Assembly: GCA_947095535.1 (NCBI GenBank)
Contig: OX352774.1
Location: forward strand, 233,951,825 to 234,015,824
Reading direction: 5' to 3'
Length of the DNA stretch: 64,000 bases
DNA from: Poecilobothrus nobilitatus
Lineage: Eukaryota > Arthropoda > Insecta > Diptera > Dolichopodidae
The position numbers and the translations under genes are program-made. Below the pieces are notes generated by a model, which saw only the letters and a program-made list of their open reading frames with translations, ran no database searches and was not told the DNA's origin. Positions 1 through 11,588 of the stretch are shown piece by piece (the stretch's first letter is position 1; each line of letters opens with the position of its first letter).

Positions 1-1454
1 TTTTCATAACATGTCGTGTATCCTTATATATTAATATAAACTTTATTGTCCTATAGAAGTAAAAGTAAAATCTATTTTTCATCTTTTTTAAAAATTATAT
101 GAAATTACAATTTTGTAAACTTGAGTGATCAAAAGTAATCCAGAATAATGTAGTTGATAATTTATTGCACTCAACATAAAAACCATAGAAAATCGATACC
201 TTTCAAATACCTATACCTATACCTATAATATATTATATAAATGTAATATTATGTAAATTAAATTTAGATCTTATACCTGTTATCACATACATTTTTTACT
301 ATTATTGACTTTTCCAGAATATTCACTCTATCTCTTTTTTTAAATTTCGTGTCACGTTTTTCTGTACAAAATCATCTAAAATTTGTTTCTCTTTTAGAGC
401 CTATATATATATAGATATGTTTTTTTTTGGGCTATCATCTTGTATTATTCTAAAATTTATATTAGATAACGATAAGAAAAACCTAAGAATAGTTAAATGA
501 ATAATTACGACACAATCCTTAATAAATTTTACAAACATTTAAAAAACAAACATCAAAAGAGGTAATCATGTAGCAGTCCCATAACTCTTACGACTGTAAT
601 TGATGTAGAAAATAATTTTTCTATTTTGTCAGTTTAAATTTTTAAATGACGATGAAAGAAAGATATTATATAGGTATATGTTTAGATAGTAGAAATTTGT
701 TAAAGTAAAATTAAAAATTAAATGGTTGAACTTACTTTGAAATTTTGACTATACGAGGCTATTTTATAGTATACTTAATACATTTTATTTTTAGATTTTA
801 ACCCGTTTTTAGATTTGAAGCACTCTCATAAACCATTTTCATTGTTTTTGTAATAGATAAGAAATTTTATTTAACTTAAGAATTTGGCTGAAATTCTTTC
901 AAGTATAAAAAAATCGTCTAGGCCCTATATTATCTAAATGTCGAAATACTTATATATTTTTTTATAATTAATGACATTTAGCTTGTAATAATATGACAAT
1001 CATTAACCTTCGTTTATATATTATAGTATATACTATAAAAATGTTGTTATAGTATAATCGCAAGTCGCAAGGTGTCGGTTTTTAAGAATCTAATCTTGCT
1101 AAAATTTTAGAACATATTACCAAAACATGAAAAAACATTTGACTCAAATTATTTTGAATTTGATTATAAATTTGACATTATGAATTTAAAAAAAAAATAA
1201 GCTATGACCTACTGACATATCAAATTGCATTGACATAACTAGATATATGGACATATTGAAACGCATTCATGTAATAGGATTGATTCAGAGGAAGGAAAAT
1301 TTTGTGATATATCTAGTTATTTTTTAATGTACAATTTAGTAATTGATGTGTAGAGAAAAATAAGTGGAACTTAGGGCGCGTTTAATACTATATAACTTGA
1401 AAGATCAAGAAACAACTTCTTCGTACATACTAAAATCTGCAAAGGTTAAAACTA
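1..1454. other. intergenic, nothing recognised
   Basis: A+T-rich sequence with homopolymer runs. No open reading frame with protein-like composition, RNA gene or repeat family that I could match elsewhere in the window. Confidence 0.6.
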
Positions 1455-2345
1455 AATGATTGATATCCTGAAAAAAAATATCCTCATTGATATCCTGAAA
1501 AAAAATCTGGAACTAAAAATCTGACAAAAAGCATCTTGAACAAAAAAAATTTAGAAAATAAAATTTTGAATTAAATTAATTTATTTTTGAAATGATTATT
1601 TGAAAAGAAACAATGAGGGCTGCCGCCCCAAACTAATTACTGGAACCCTGAATTTGTAACTAACACTAAAATCATTCCTATTTTTTTTTTACACATATAT
1701 TTCAACAGCAAGGCATTTAGAGTAGTGGGGACTGTCACCCTAAACCACCCCTAATCAACTTATTGGAACTCTAATTTTGTATCCAATTCTAATATCGCCA
1801 GTAATTATATTTTTTACATACATATTTAAAAAAAAAGAAACTTTTTTGTTTAGTGGAGGAATTCTAATTCCTGCCGTCCCAAAATCCTGTTAAACAAATA
1901 CTGGAACCCTGGTTTTTTAACCAAAAAATTCCTCCTAATTATGTTTTTGCATACATATTTCAATATTAAAACATTAAAAAATATTTTAAAATAGTGTAGA
2001 CTGCCACCTCCAAATCGCCGCTAAACAAATTATTGATAGCTTGATTTTGTAACCAACTATAAAACCCCTCCTAATTCACTGTCCTGTTGCACTGTACGTG
2101 TACCTACATCCTAATACTGTATTTTTCCAGATTTTTATACATGAGATTTCGATACGCATGTACATAAAAATACTCTGCAAAAAGCAAATATCCTAATTTT
2201 TCAACCAACTCCAAAATCCATCCTAATTGAGAATCTCGCACATACATATAAATGAATATTCTGGAAAAAGCGTATAAGCTTTTGAATGCAACTCTAAAAT
2301 CTGTCCTAATTCAGAATCTCACAAAAAAAATTTTACAGAACAAAA
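1455..2345 (+). repeat. Rep-A array: tandem units of about 110-140 bp
   Basis: Units begin with 'ctg(c/t)c(g/a)ccc' at 1620, 1732, 1871 and 2001. Each continues with 'aaac...taa(a)caa..tattggaaccctgattttgtaac', 'caactctaaaat..ctcctaatta', 'tacatacatatttcaaca' and 'aaaatagtgggga'. From 2160 a second unit type follows ('attctggaaaaagcg...', 'aactctaaaatctgtcctaat', 'tcagaatctcgcacatac'). The left border (1455-1560) is made of short 'atcttgaaaaaaaat' units. Divergence between units is high; no ORF. Confidence 0.7.
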
Positions 2346-2975
2346 TAAAGTGCATTTAAAATAAAAGATTGAAAATTGGACATTGGACAATGAACATTGG
2401 AAAATAACTTTGTTATTTGATTTTGAACCTAACGAATTATAAAATATGATACATTTATTTTTGGAAAACACTTTTAATTAATTAAATTAAATTAAAATAA
2501 ATGTTCTCTTAATTCTCTATTGAATTTAATCACTGTTCTATAAAATATTTTAATTATTCTTTATTTTATAATTAGAATTAATTATGTACATTGATTTAAA
2601 AATTAAGAGCTGAAATATGCATTTTTTTTAAATTTTTAAGAAAACTATCATAAATATTTTCTATTTGAAATCATTTTATGGGCATCATTTCCCAATAGAT
2701 TATAGGAGGTATATTTTAATATATTAAAAATTTTAATTAATCCCATATGTGAAATTTAAATTAAAAATCGATTTAAAATTTTTTTCTTTAATAATATTGC
2801 AGTATAAAACAAAAGCTAACATTCAAAATTGATATATTATATTTGAACACCCTTTATAATTTTTTTTTAACCCTTGTAGACCTTTCTTAGTGTACTCTAA
2901 CACAAAACTACAAATACTTTATCAATAATGATTCAAACTTAAAGTTAAATTTTTAAGAGAAAAAATTAAAAATTA

Positions 2976-3075
2976 GGGGAATAACTCTTACGACGTGTGT
3001 GGGATTCGAACCCACACTACCTCGGTGTTTATAGCGTACTTTATACGCTCTTACCCACTAGGCCACCGAGGCCCC
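2976..3075 (-). mobile_element. tRNA-derived SINE, 5' part
   Basis: Read on the minus strand from 3075 it begins GGGGCCTCGGTGGCCTAGTG and has a perfect B box (GGTTCGAATCC, in a cccacac/gtgtggg hairpin). It breaks off in the first bases of the SINE body ('cgtaagagttattcccct'). It matches the full-length copy at 55978 over the head. The rest of the body and the poly-A tail are missing. Because both internal Pol III boxes are intact it could be mistaken for a tRNA gene, but the anticodon region does not pair. Confidence 0.78.
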
Positions 3076-3431
3076 TCTAATGTATGAGATATTGTATATC
3101 TAATATCTAATATATTAGACAAATATATTAGGCATTTATATATTGAAGTTAAGTAGAAAAGTACTAAAATTAGATTACTATGTAAAAATATAAAATATAA
3201 ATACCATATTTAACTAAAATTTTTTTTTTGAAATTAATTAAAAGCTAAAAAAGAAATACGTAAAAATCTAAAGGATTTTTGTTATACTTTTTCTAGCACA
3301 TAAGTTATAATTCAAATGAAAAGCCAAACTCATTTCAATTGGAAAATTCTATAGAAAAATATTTAATTAAATATTGTTTTTAAAATTAGAACAAAAGAAT
3401 TTAAACTTTTACAAAAATGTATTCTAAAAAT

Positions 3432-3945
3432 CGGCTCACGGAAATAACACCGCAAGAAATAATCCCCGCAAAAAAAAATTATTAAACACGCAAAATTTTG
3501 TAGCCAAAATAACGCCGTAAAAAATTGGGACGGAATTTAATTTTTTTGTGGTCTTATTTCATTTTCTTTTTGGGGCGTTATTTCATATGAGAAATAATCC
3601 CCCAAAACAAAATAATTTTGCAATTGAAATAATTCCCCAAACAATTATATTTTGTAGATTATTTCATTTTCATAATATTATGAAGAGAGCTTAATCCAGA
3701 ATTTCGCATATATATTTGTATAAATATTCTGGGAAAAGGAAATACCCTGATTTCGTAGCCAACTCTAAAATTCCTTTTATTTTTCGGGATTTTGTTGTTC
3801 GTACAAATGTAATGATTATTTAATAAATTAATATGTTATATAAGTTTTCTTATTAGATATCATCTTAAAACAATTTTGGGGGTTTTGGGTGTTATTTAAT
3901 TTTATTTTTGGAGATTATTTTTTGCGGAACTATTTCCGGCAGCCC
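3432..3945. mobile_element. TIR element built of 'gaaataa(c/t)ccc' words (514 bp), TSD TAAAAAT
   Basis: The left end CGGCTCACGGAAATAACACC, continuing GCAAGAAATAATCCCCGCAA, and the reverse complement of the right end GGGCTGCCGGAAATAGTTCC, continuing GCAAAAAATAATCTCC, form imperfect inverted repeats of about 40 bp. TAAAAAT (or CTAAAAAT if the last C belongs to the duplication) flanks both sides at 3425-3431 and 3946-3952. The interior is unusual: it is made of alternating sense and antisense copies of 'gaaataa-(c/t)-ccc(c)aaaa' and 'ttttgggg-cgttatttc', plus one Rep-A unit at 3680-3790. No ORF. A 7-8 bp TSD would suit hAT-like insertion, but the ends lack a CAGTG-type terminus, so the superfamily is open. 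Confidence 0.65.
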
Positions 3946-4669
3946 TAAAAATTTGACAGAAGACAAAATCATTGTTTGTTTTTGTTTTTTTTTTCTTAAA
4001 ATTAAACCTAAAAACAAATGTAAAATCTAAAATGAAACAAAAAGCAAAAATCTTGATTTATTATCAGGACTTTTTTAGTAGTCATTGACAAAATAATAAG
4101 TATATGTATTAAAATAAAATCTATTAAATATACATACATACATACAAAAAACAATACAACAAATTTTAATCCATTTTAGTTGTGAAGTTTAAATTGAAAA
4201 TTGAAATTAAAATCATTTTCGTATTGTTTGTGCTAATAAAAAAAAATTGAAAATTCTTTTGTGTATCGAAAAATAAATAAAAATTTTATTTTGAAAAGTC
4301 AGAAACGTTTCGAAAACAACTAATTTTCATATTAAATAGAATATGCAGACTGTATAAGGTATACATTTCGATTAAAAATTTAAAGAGATATAATATTATG
4401 TATAGATATTTACATACCTATGTATATTTATATATATATATATATTGTTTTAATAGAATATTCAATATTGGAAAATACTTAGAATTTATTAAGTATTTTC
4501 CATTGATATTGAGCTCAAAGTGTTTAGAAAATTTCAAACAAAATAAAATATTAAAATATTGTTTAAATGAAAGTATTGTAAATTATTATATTAAAATAAA
4601 TTTTATTAATTAAACTATTTTTTTTTTTTTGAAAAGATTATTTATTTTGAAAATTATACTAGGTATTAT

Positions 4670-5330
4670 ATAGTAATATATAAAGCAGAAAATTTGTTTG
4701 TTTGTTTGTCTTCAAGGATTCAAGTAAAAACTACTATGAAATACAACATTCTTAAAAATCCGGAAAATGTTATGGACTATCACATGCCCCGATCTATTCA
4801 ATCGTTTCGCCTCGAGAGGCTGTTAAAGTATTCTCCATTTTTTAGTTGTCAAATGTCTAAACGGTGTTAGACAGATTGAGTTTAAAGTTTGCACAGATGT
4901 TACTTCCTCGTAAAGGAATTCCACAAATTTATTTGGTTACAATGTTTTAAACCATTTCGTCCCAATAAAGAAAAAAATATATTTGTTTGCAATTGGTGTC
5001 CAATTTTGTAGGACGAATCTATAGCATTAGAATAAGCCTGTGGTAAATTCCTATTAAGTTCCATTAATCTGTGCGTCACGACGGTCTAATAAATTTTTTT
5101 ATATAATTTTTGTTGTTCTGATTTAATGGTTTGACCGATTCAGTTCAAAATAGGCATAAGTGTTATTCTACGGTAAAATAATTTAATATATTTATTTGGT
5201 TACAATACATTAACACATTTACAGCGATCTGTCAAAAAAATATTGACAAAAAACATTGACATCACTAAAATAATGGCGCGATCTGATAAAGTAATATGAT
5301 TTTCAAGGCATAAAACTGAATTCAATACCT
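4670..5330 (+). repeat. repeat with two diverged ~270-bp units
   Basis: Two units share 'agattgagtttaaagtttgc' (second: 'cgattcagttcaaaataggc'), then 'acagatgttacttcctcgta' (second: 'ataagtgttattctacggta') and 'aatttatttggttacaat' at 4926 and 5198. It starts with (TTTG)n at 4691-4709. No ORF. It adjoins the retrotransposon relic on the right, so it could be part of the same decayed element. Confidence 0.5.
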
Positions 5331-5699
5331 TATTATGTGTCATTTCTTCGGTTATAACAAGTTGTATTTAAGTCAACCATTTCCGAAATTTTTGTGCAAA
5401 TTCAGATGTCCCTCTAGTTAGCCATTTTTTTTACTGTCCTCTTCGTTTTTTTGGTGATGGTACTAAAGTTAGTAAAATTATCACATCTATGCGTGGTTGT
5501 AATTATTTATTGTAACATTTCCTGAATTGATTTAGTATATACGGTGCATGAATAACATCCTCAAATTAAATATTTAGTAATGTTAAATTGGAAGTCTTTC
5601 AAGGTTTCATACTAATTTAATCATCAGCTAAAATTATTTTCTTTAAGCTTTTAATGACTTAATGATGATGGTGTTTCTGATTTGGGTTTGGTTTGGTAT

Positions 5700-5742
5700 T
5701 CAAATTATATGTGGATAACATGTTGTAGCACATATAATTTGA
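5700..5742. repeat. perfect 14-bp inverted repeat (hairpin)
   Basis: TCAAATTATATGTG (5700-5713) and its exact reverse complement (5729-5742) surround a 15-base loop. It sits near the LINE relic. Possible cruciform or remnant of a palindromic insertion. Confidence 0.7.
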
Positions 5743-5949
5743 GTTTGGATAACACATATGGAGTAATTATAATTATATAGTTAAGATAGTGTTAATATAT
5801 GTGTTGATCAAAGGATTTTTCTGATCTCTATATCACGTAATAGCTTTTCATTACCTACCAATTCTTGAATATTCAAGTTGGTATCGTTACATAGACATTT
5901 TACGCATTAAATTGGTTCAGCAAAAATTTTTAAGCTTCGCTTTACTGAG

Positions 5950-6290
5950 TTTACCATAGACGGATCTAATCCGTCCATATGAAATTAGCCTTTCTCTAAT
6001 CAATCATAATTATCTTGAATTATATCATAGTCATTTGGATGATTTTTAAATATTTTGTATGGATAACTTCTAGTTTGTTCAGGTACTTCTAGTTTGTTCA
6101 GGTTGTTCAGGATTTGAGTAACTTAATTCAAAATAGAACTTAAGTAAGATGAATTGCTTAGAGCTTAGAGTACAGCCTTCATATAATACATATTGGAAGA
6201 TTTATTATTATTTTTTCGATGTGAAATTGGAGTACAATTTACGATCAATAACTAAACCTAAATAATTAAAATTTGTCATAATTTCTAAGC
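5950..6290 (-). pseudogene. non-LTR retrotransposon reverse-transcriptase relic
   Basis: On the minus strand 6262-6206 reads NFNYLGLVIDRKLYSNFTS, the 'YLG-x-x-(I/L)D-x-K-L' motif found just after the palm of jockey/I-type LINE reverse transcriptases. Further along the same strand, after frame damage, comes LNKLEVIHTKYLKIIQ, matching the 'L..L(Q)..QNK.L(R/K)(I/L)I' segment that follows in such elements. Stops and frameshifts are numerous and no intact ORF survives. The relic may extend left to about 5400, but the translation there is not recognisable. Clade assignment is tentative. Confidence 0.5.
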
Positions 6291-6299
6291 AAATTATTT

Positions 6300-7489
6300 T
6301 CGAAAATGAAAACTAATAGTACAACCATCGTTTTTATTTTAGGTTTTAAAACGAGCATTTCGTTTCAAATACTATATTTTATTAATTATATTACAAATAA
6401 TTAAAGTTTATTAATATTATGGTATCTATATTAGATGAAACAATTTGGAATTATCTTAATTTGAATGAATTTAAATTTAACTGATTCGAAAATGAGTTTC
6501 CGCTTCTAAAACAGATTTATTCATTTTGAATATAATATAAATATTATCTCTATATAAAAGTAATTAAGAAATAAATTAGTTTTCAAATTGTAATATTAAA
6601 AGATATTAATTTAAAAACGACAGAAAATTATTTTAGCGCTTACATTTTCATTTTGAAAATTTTTTTTTTTTTGTTTGTTTTTAGTACTTTAAATGTATCT
6701 CATATATTTTTCTATACTTTATAATAAAAATTAATTATGTACATTAAATAATAGAATCAAAATACATTTTCTCACCTTTTTTGTTTCAACAATATGCCAT
6801 TCGTTCAATTACCTTAATCGTAATCTCTTTTAATATAAAAATCTAAGTCATAATATTATTCGTAATTAAACATTACGGAATTCATTATAGCATTTATTCG
6901 TACTGCGAAAGCATAAATCCATCAAATGACACGCTCTCAGATTATAATATTAAAAAACTATTTTAATGTTATTTGAGGGATTTAGGGTATAAGTTAGGTA
7001 GAATAATTTGCATAATTTGCAAAATTTTGAATTCTTTAAATGAAATGTACAGAAAAAATAATTTATAAGCATTTTACGTGTTTTTTTTTTGTGTTTATGT
7101 GTGCGCCACATTTAAAATACATTAAAAATTAATTCATTATAATATATTCTATTTTTAGAGGGCGTTAAAAGAAACATAATTTAAATTTTTATTATATTTT
7201 CACAAAAAAAAATAAATTTATTAATTTATAAATCTTTAAATCTGATCTTTGAACATTTAATTCTTTTCTATATTATTTTCTATATCAATTAGGATGATTG
7301 TATAGAAAAAATTATATTTTCGGATAATCTAATGAAAAATGTAACGGATTTATCAGCGTAAAAAAAAATCATCACCCCAATGCAAAAATGAAATATCAGT
7401 GCACATTTTTTTTTCCGCGGTCATTTCTCATTTTTATGGGGTCGTTTTTTCAAAATTTTTAAATTTTTGCAGTGTTTTTTCCAAGTACC
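6300..7489. other. intergenic, nothing recognised
   Basis: A+T-rich. A short segment at 7360-7480 ('caccccaatgcaaaaatgaa' ... 'ttctcatttttatggggtcg') is inverted-repeat-like and recalls the words in the TIR element at 3432, but is too small to classify. Confidence 0.5.
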
Positions 7490-8036
7490 AAAAATAATAT
7501 TTAAGAAGAATTTTAGAGTTGTATACAAAAATCAGTGTTCCAATAATTTGTTTAGCAGATATTTGGGTGTGGAAGCCCCCACTGTTTTAAATTTTTTTAT
7601 GTTAAAATATGTATGTAAAAAAAGAAATTAGAAAGGACTTTAAAGTTGGTTATAAAATCAGTGTTATACGCTTATTCCAGAATTCTACTCTAATATTCCT
7701 CATAATCAAAATGTGGTATATACATATATGTATAAATATTTTATAAATATAAAGGACATATAAAGAAAATACTCTGATTTTGTAACCAACTCTAAAATCT
7801 CTTCTAATTCGAAATCACGCATATACGAATATTTAAACATTCTGGAAAAAGGGAATACACCAATTTTGTAACCAACTCAAAAAATTCCAGCTAATTATTT
7901 AGTTTTACATACACATAAATGGAGGCTGCCGCCTCCAAACGTATGCTAAACAAATCACTAAAACTCTGATTTTGTAACCAACTCTAAAGTTCTTCCTAAT
8001 TATTGTTTTAACAAATATATTTCAACATCATTTCAG
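7490..8036. repeat. Rep-A array with inverted halves
   Basis: From 7490 to about 7690 the Rep-A text runs in reverse ('agttggttataaaatcagtgtt', 'ggaagcccccact'). From about 7765 it runs forward ('ctgattttgtaaccaactct' at 7771 and 7965, 'ggctgccgcctccaaac' at 7923). The two halves face each other across about 70 A+T-rich bases, so the locus could fold into an imperfect long hairpin. GGAGGCTGCCGCCTCC at 7921-7936 is itself a perfect 6-bp inverted repeat. Confidence 0.6.
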
Positions 8037-9688
8037 CACTCGCGCTCGGAATGTAATATTGAATAAAAATATAGTTTTTTGGTCACATTTTAGTGTAGAT
8101 CAGATAACTGAAAGTGAGATATCATTATGTTATGTTATATGTTATATAAAGAAAAACTATAGTGATGACCTTAAATCGTTTTTATCGAGAGGTGAATCAA
8201 TTTTAGTATGTATGTATATCTTGTGTATCAACAATAATTAAATTTCTGTTGAAATTTAGGAAGCATTCCAGAATCTAAATGATTAATTAAAAAAGAAGAT
8301 CTAATTCTTTCGACAATTAGTTCTACTTTCTTATTCCTGTAATTTTTATGAAAAAACAAAAATCAAATAAATTTCAATTTTCCTTTCCTTAAACTTTCGC
8401 TTTTAACTTGATTTTGAGAACTAAACATATAAATCTGGATTGTACTTTAGAATAACGGACGAGTTTTTAGTAAATATTGCTATATTGCCCATCCGATCGA
8501 TTTTAACTCAATTTCGGCGTAAAAAACTACTAAGAATTTCATGAACTTTTGTCGGGATTTCTGTTGGTGCAGTTTGCAGAAAGGTGTTTGAAAAGTTTTT
8601 TTTACCTAGTTAAATAATGTCAATACCTTGGAACTTTATTTTAGTCATAATTTAGGCTAAATTAGCCATAATTTTGTTAATTTAGCCATAATTAACAAAA
8701 ATATAGGATTTATTTTTTAGATTGCCCTTTCAATAGAAAATGTTCTATTATAATATAGAAATATGCAAACAGAAAGAGAAATTACAATTTTTTTCCCTCA
8801 TTTGCATTTTAAATTGCAATGGTACTGGACAACAACAACAATAAAAACAACAACATAAAAGAACTTTTAGAACATAATATTATATAAGTATAATAAAAAC
8901 AGTATATTTTTACAACAATATTTCATCATAAAGAAAAAAAAAAACAAAAATAATAACAGAAATATGTAAATTTAACGAAAATATATTGCAACTATAAAAA
9001 TGCAGCAGATAGAAAAGTTTATCTACACCTAAATATTGATTTTCTTTATTATAATTTTTTTTCTTCTTTCAATTTTCTTCTTTTCTATTTTTCTTCCGGG
9101 GTCTTACTTAGGGAAATTTCTCCTAAGTACAGTTTTCAAATCTAAATTCTAAAAAATAAGAACACAACAAGAAAAAAAAAAAAGAAAGAACACACCGAGA
9201 AAAAATTATTTAAACTATTATTTGTTTGTCTTGTACAAAATATTGATAACAGATTAAATATATGTATGAACAATTGGTGCAGTTGAATACTTTTAAAGTG
9301 TTTTTAAAGTTTATTTTGTCCAAAAGATTTTAAATTTAAACAATTTTTAATTAAATTAGTATAGGAATATTTAGGATATGATATGCAATTTTATTCTCAT
9401 CTTTTTTTGTTAATTTGAGATTTTCGTATACCATTTATCAAAATTTTAAAACAATGCGTCCATAATATTTTATCATCAAGTTTTCTGGCTTAGATTTCCG
9501 TTTTCTATACCTAGCCTTTAGCATTTAAATTGAGATTTTCGTCTCCCTTTATTATAATTTTAAAACACTTAATGGGTTAATACTATTGTATTTTTAAGTT
9601 TTCTGGCTTATTTTTTTTTTGAGTGAAATGATCTTGGATTCAAACCCTGATCATAAAAAAAAAAATATGTAATTTTCTATCGTGATAA
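8037..9688. other. intergenic, simple repeats only
   Basis: Contains (CAA)n-type sequence at 8830-8855, duplicated 'gccataatt' words at 8660-8695 and A/T runs. The two 'gagattttcgt' paragraphs at 9415-9490 and 9530-9600 are diverged copies of each other. No gene. Confidence 0.5.
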
Positions 9689-10053
9689 TGATATAATAAT
9701 AATAAAAGTAATAAAATAATTATAGATGCTACAGTGAAACAATTATTATTACCTATATTAATTCAATTAATACCACATCCAGGCAGGTGTTATGTACATT
9801 ACTGTATGTTGTAACTGTTGACAGATTTGTCACTGATATAGCACAATAGTAATAATAATAAACGAATTAATTACAGTCCTACTTCCCAATTCAATCCTTG
9901 TTCTATCCTCTTCTATTCCAAATCCCAGTTAAGGGGTTTCATCTCATTATATTTCCTAAAAAGGAGATGGGTTTAATTTAATCAGTAAGTATCTGACAAT
10001 AACAAAGGGTTATTCTTGGTGTTAAAAGATTCTCACCTCTCTTATGAAAAAAC
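9689..10053 (+). mobile_element. Rep-C SINE/LINE-tail-like repeat
   Basis: Order of blocks: A/T trinucleotides (aataataat), 'gctacagtg', 'tgtatgttgtaactgttga', 'tcccaattcaat', 'atcctcttctattcca', then the 3' end 'gtttcatctcattatat', 'gagatgggtt', 'gtcagtaag(t)atctgacaataac', 'cttggtg', 'gattctcacctctct' and an A run. The last 90 bases fold with GAGATGGG against the later 'CACCTCTC' and 'tcagta..tctga'. A 3' stem-loop plus A tail is typical of SINEs and of the LINEs that mobilise them. No ORF. Confidence 0.65.
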
Positions 10054-11588
10054 ACAACATTTGTTTTGTTGGCATTTCCAGCATTCTATTTTGCTGTGTC
10101 TAGAGAGGTATTTAAGCCAAATACCCAGTCATCAGACGGTTAATCAATTTTTTAATCAACTTTTTTTTGGTTGAAGTCAATCCATTACCTGTTCAATAAA
10201 TAAAATAAATTCATTTTAAGCGCATTTTTTTTCTAGATGAATCAGATCGATAAGAATTCGATTTATTTTATTCTTGTCAAAATTTATCAATTTCAAAAAA
10301 AAAAAAAAAAAAAACAGCACAATTTTTTTTACTCTTCACTGTACACATTTTTTTCATTGCTTTTTTTTTAAAGAAAATTTATAAATTAATGGGGTCTCGC
10401 ATGATAATAGAAAATTAACAAAAAAAAAAAAACAAAAACATTGAATTAAAAATAATAACTCCTGGGAAAAATATGGTGTGTATCTAATTTCCGTTTTTAA
10501 AGACCACATGTATCTTTTTGGAAAAAAAAAATATTTATATATTTTTTTAATTTACCACATACATTTAATATATGTTGAAGTCGACCTAAACCTGTAAAAT
10601 AAAATTTATATTATAAATTACCTAAGGTAAATTTACCGTTATATAAATTAAAAAAAAAAATCGGTTAATTTATATGTTATTAAACAAAATAGATGCTATA
10701 CTGCCACCTATTAATGATTATAATAAAGGTGTTTAGAATAATTTAAATGGTTCAATATTATGTAATATAATTAATTAAAAAGGAGTCACGTTGAGTCAGT
10801 TTATAATGATGCATTACAAATGTTACGTTAAACAGTTTACGTATGAAAAAAAAAAAACATTTACACAATGATGGTAAAGATATTAAGTTAAATAGTTTCT
10901 AATAAACATTAAAATTTAATTGAAATGCTGTTTTTTCAAAGCGTGACAACGACCGTCAGATAATTTAGTTTTTCATTTTTAAAAATAATAAATTTTATTA
11001 TAAAATAGAATTAGTAGAAGGAATAGAATGATATAATTATAATTGATTTAGTTAAGCAAACAAGTCATTAAAAACTGCTAAACAACTTCCTAAAAAAATA
11101 TTTTGCGAAAGTTATTAGAAGTTAGTATAGTCGAGAATTTATTTAAATGTGCTTGTTTTTCTAATCTAAAAAAGAAAGGAATTATTTAAAACCCAACCCT
11201 AATACATCATGAATGGTTAAAATGACTTTTTATCATTATTCCTTAATTACTTAATACCTTAATAGCAATCTCAAATTTTTATATTTTCATTAAATCGAAA
11301 TATAGTTTTTTTTTAGTTTCTGTCTTCGCTAAATGCATTAAATTATTGGTTTATCTCCATTATTGAATGATTGAAGGTTGGTTTGTGTCTTCAATTGATT
11401 CAATTACAATTTTACAAAAAAAGTTTAATATACGGTGAAAACATTTAAATTTGAAGTGATTATACAATATTTCTTTTATTACGATCCAATGTTCCCAAAT
11501 AAAACATTTACAATTTCTTTTTTTTATTAAGATAGAAATTTAAAAATTAATAAGTTTTTAACGTTTCCTTAGTTTTATTTACAAATTT
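10054..11588. other. intergenic, nothing recognised
   Basis: A+T-rich with several poly-A runs (for example 10296-10314). No coding or RNA signal seen on either strand. Confidence 0.55.

Noticed and set aside
1459..1507. Two close copies of 'attgatatcctgaaaaaaaat' considered as a CRISPR-like or satellite array
   Set aside because: Only two copies 28 bp apart without regular spacers; part of the Rep-A border.
2976..3075. Candidate tRNA gene on the minus strand
   Set aside because: The anticodon arm does not pair and the sequence continues into the SINE body shared with 55978, so it is a SINE head.
4426..4446. (TA)n run considered as a TATA-type promoter
   Set aside because: Such runs are everywhere in this DNA and no gene starts downstream.
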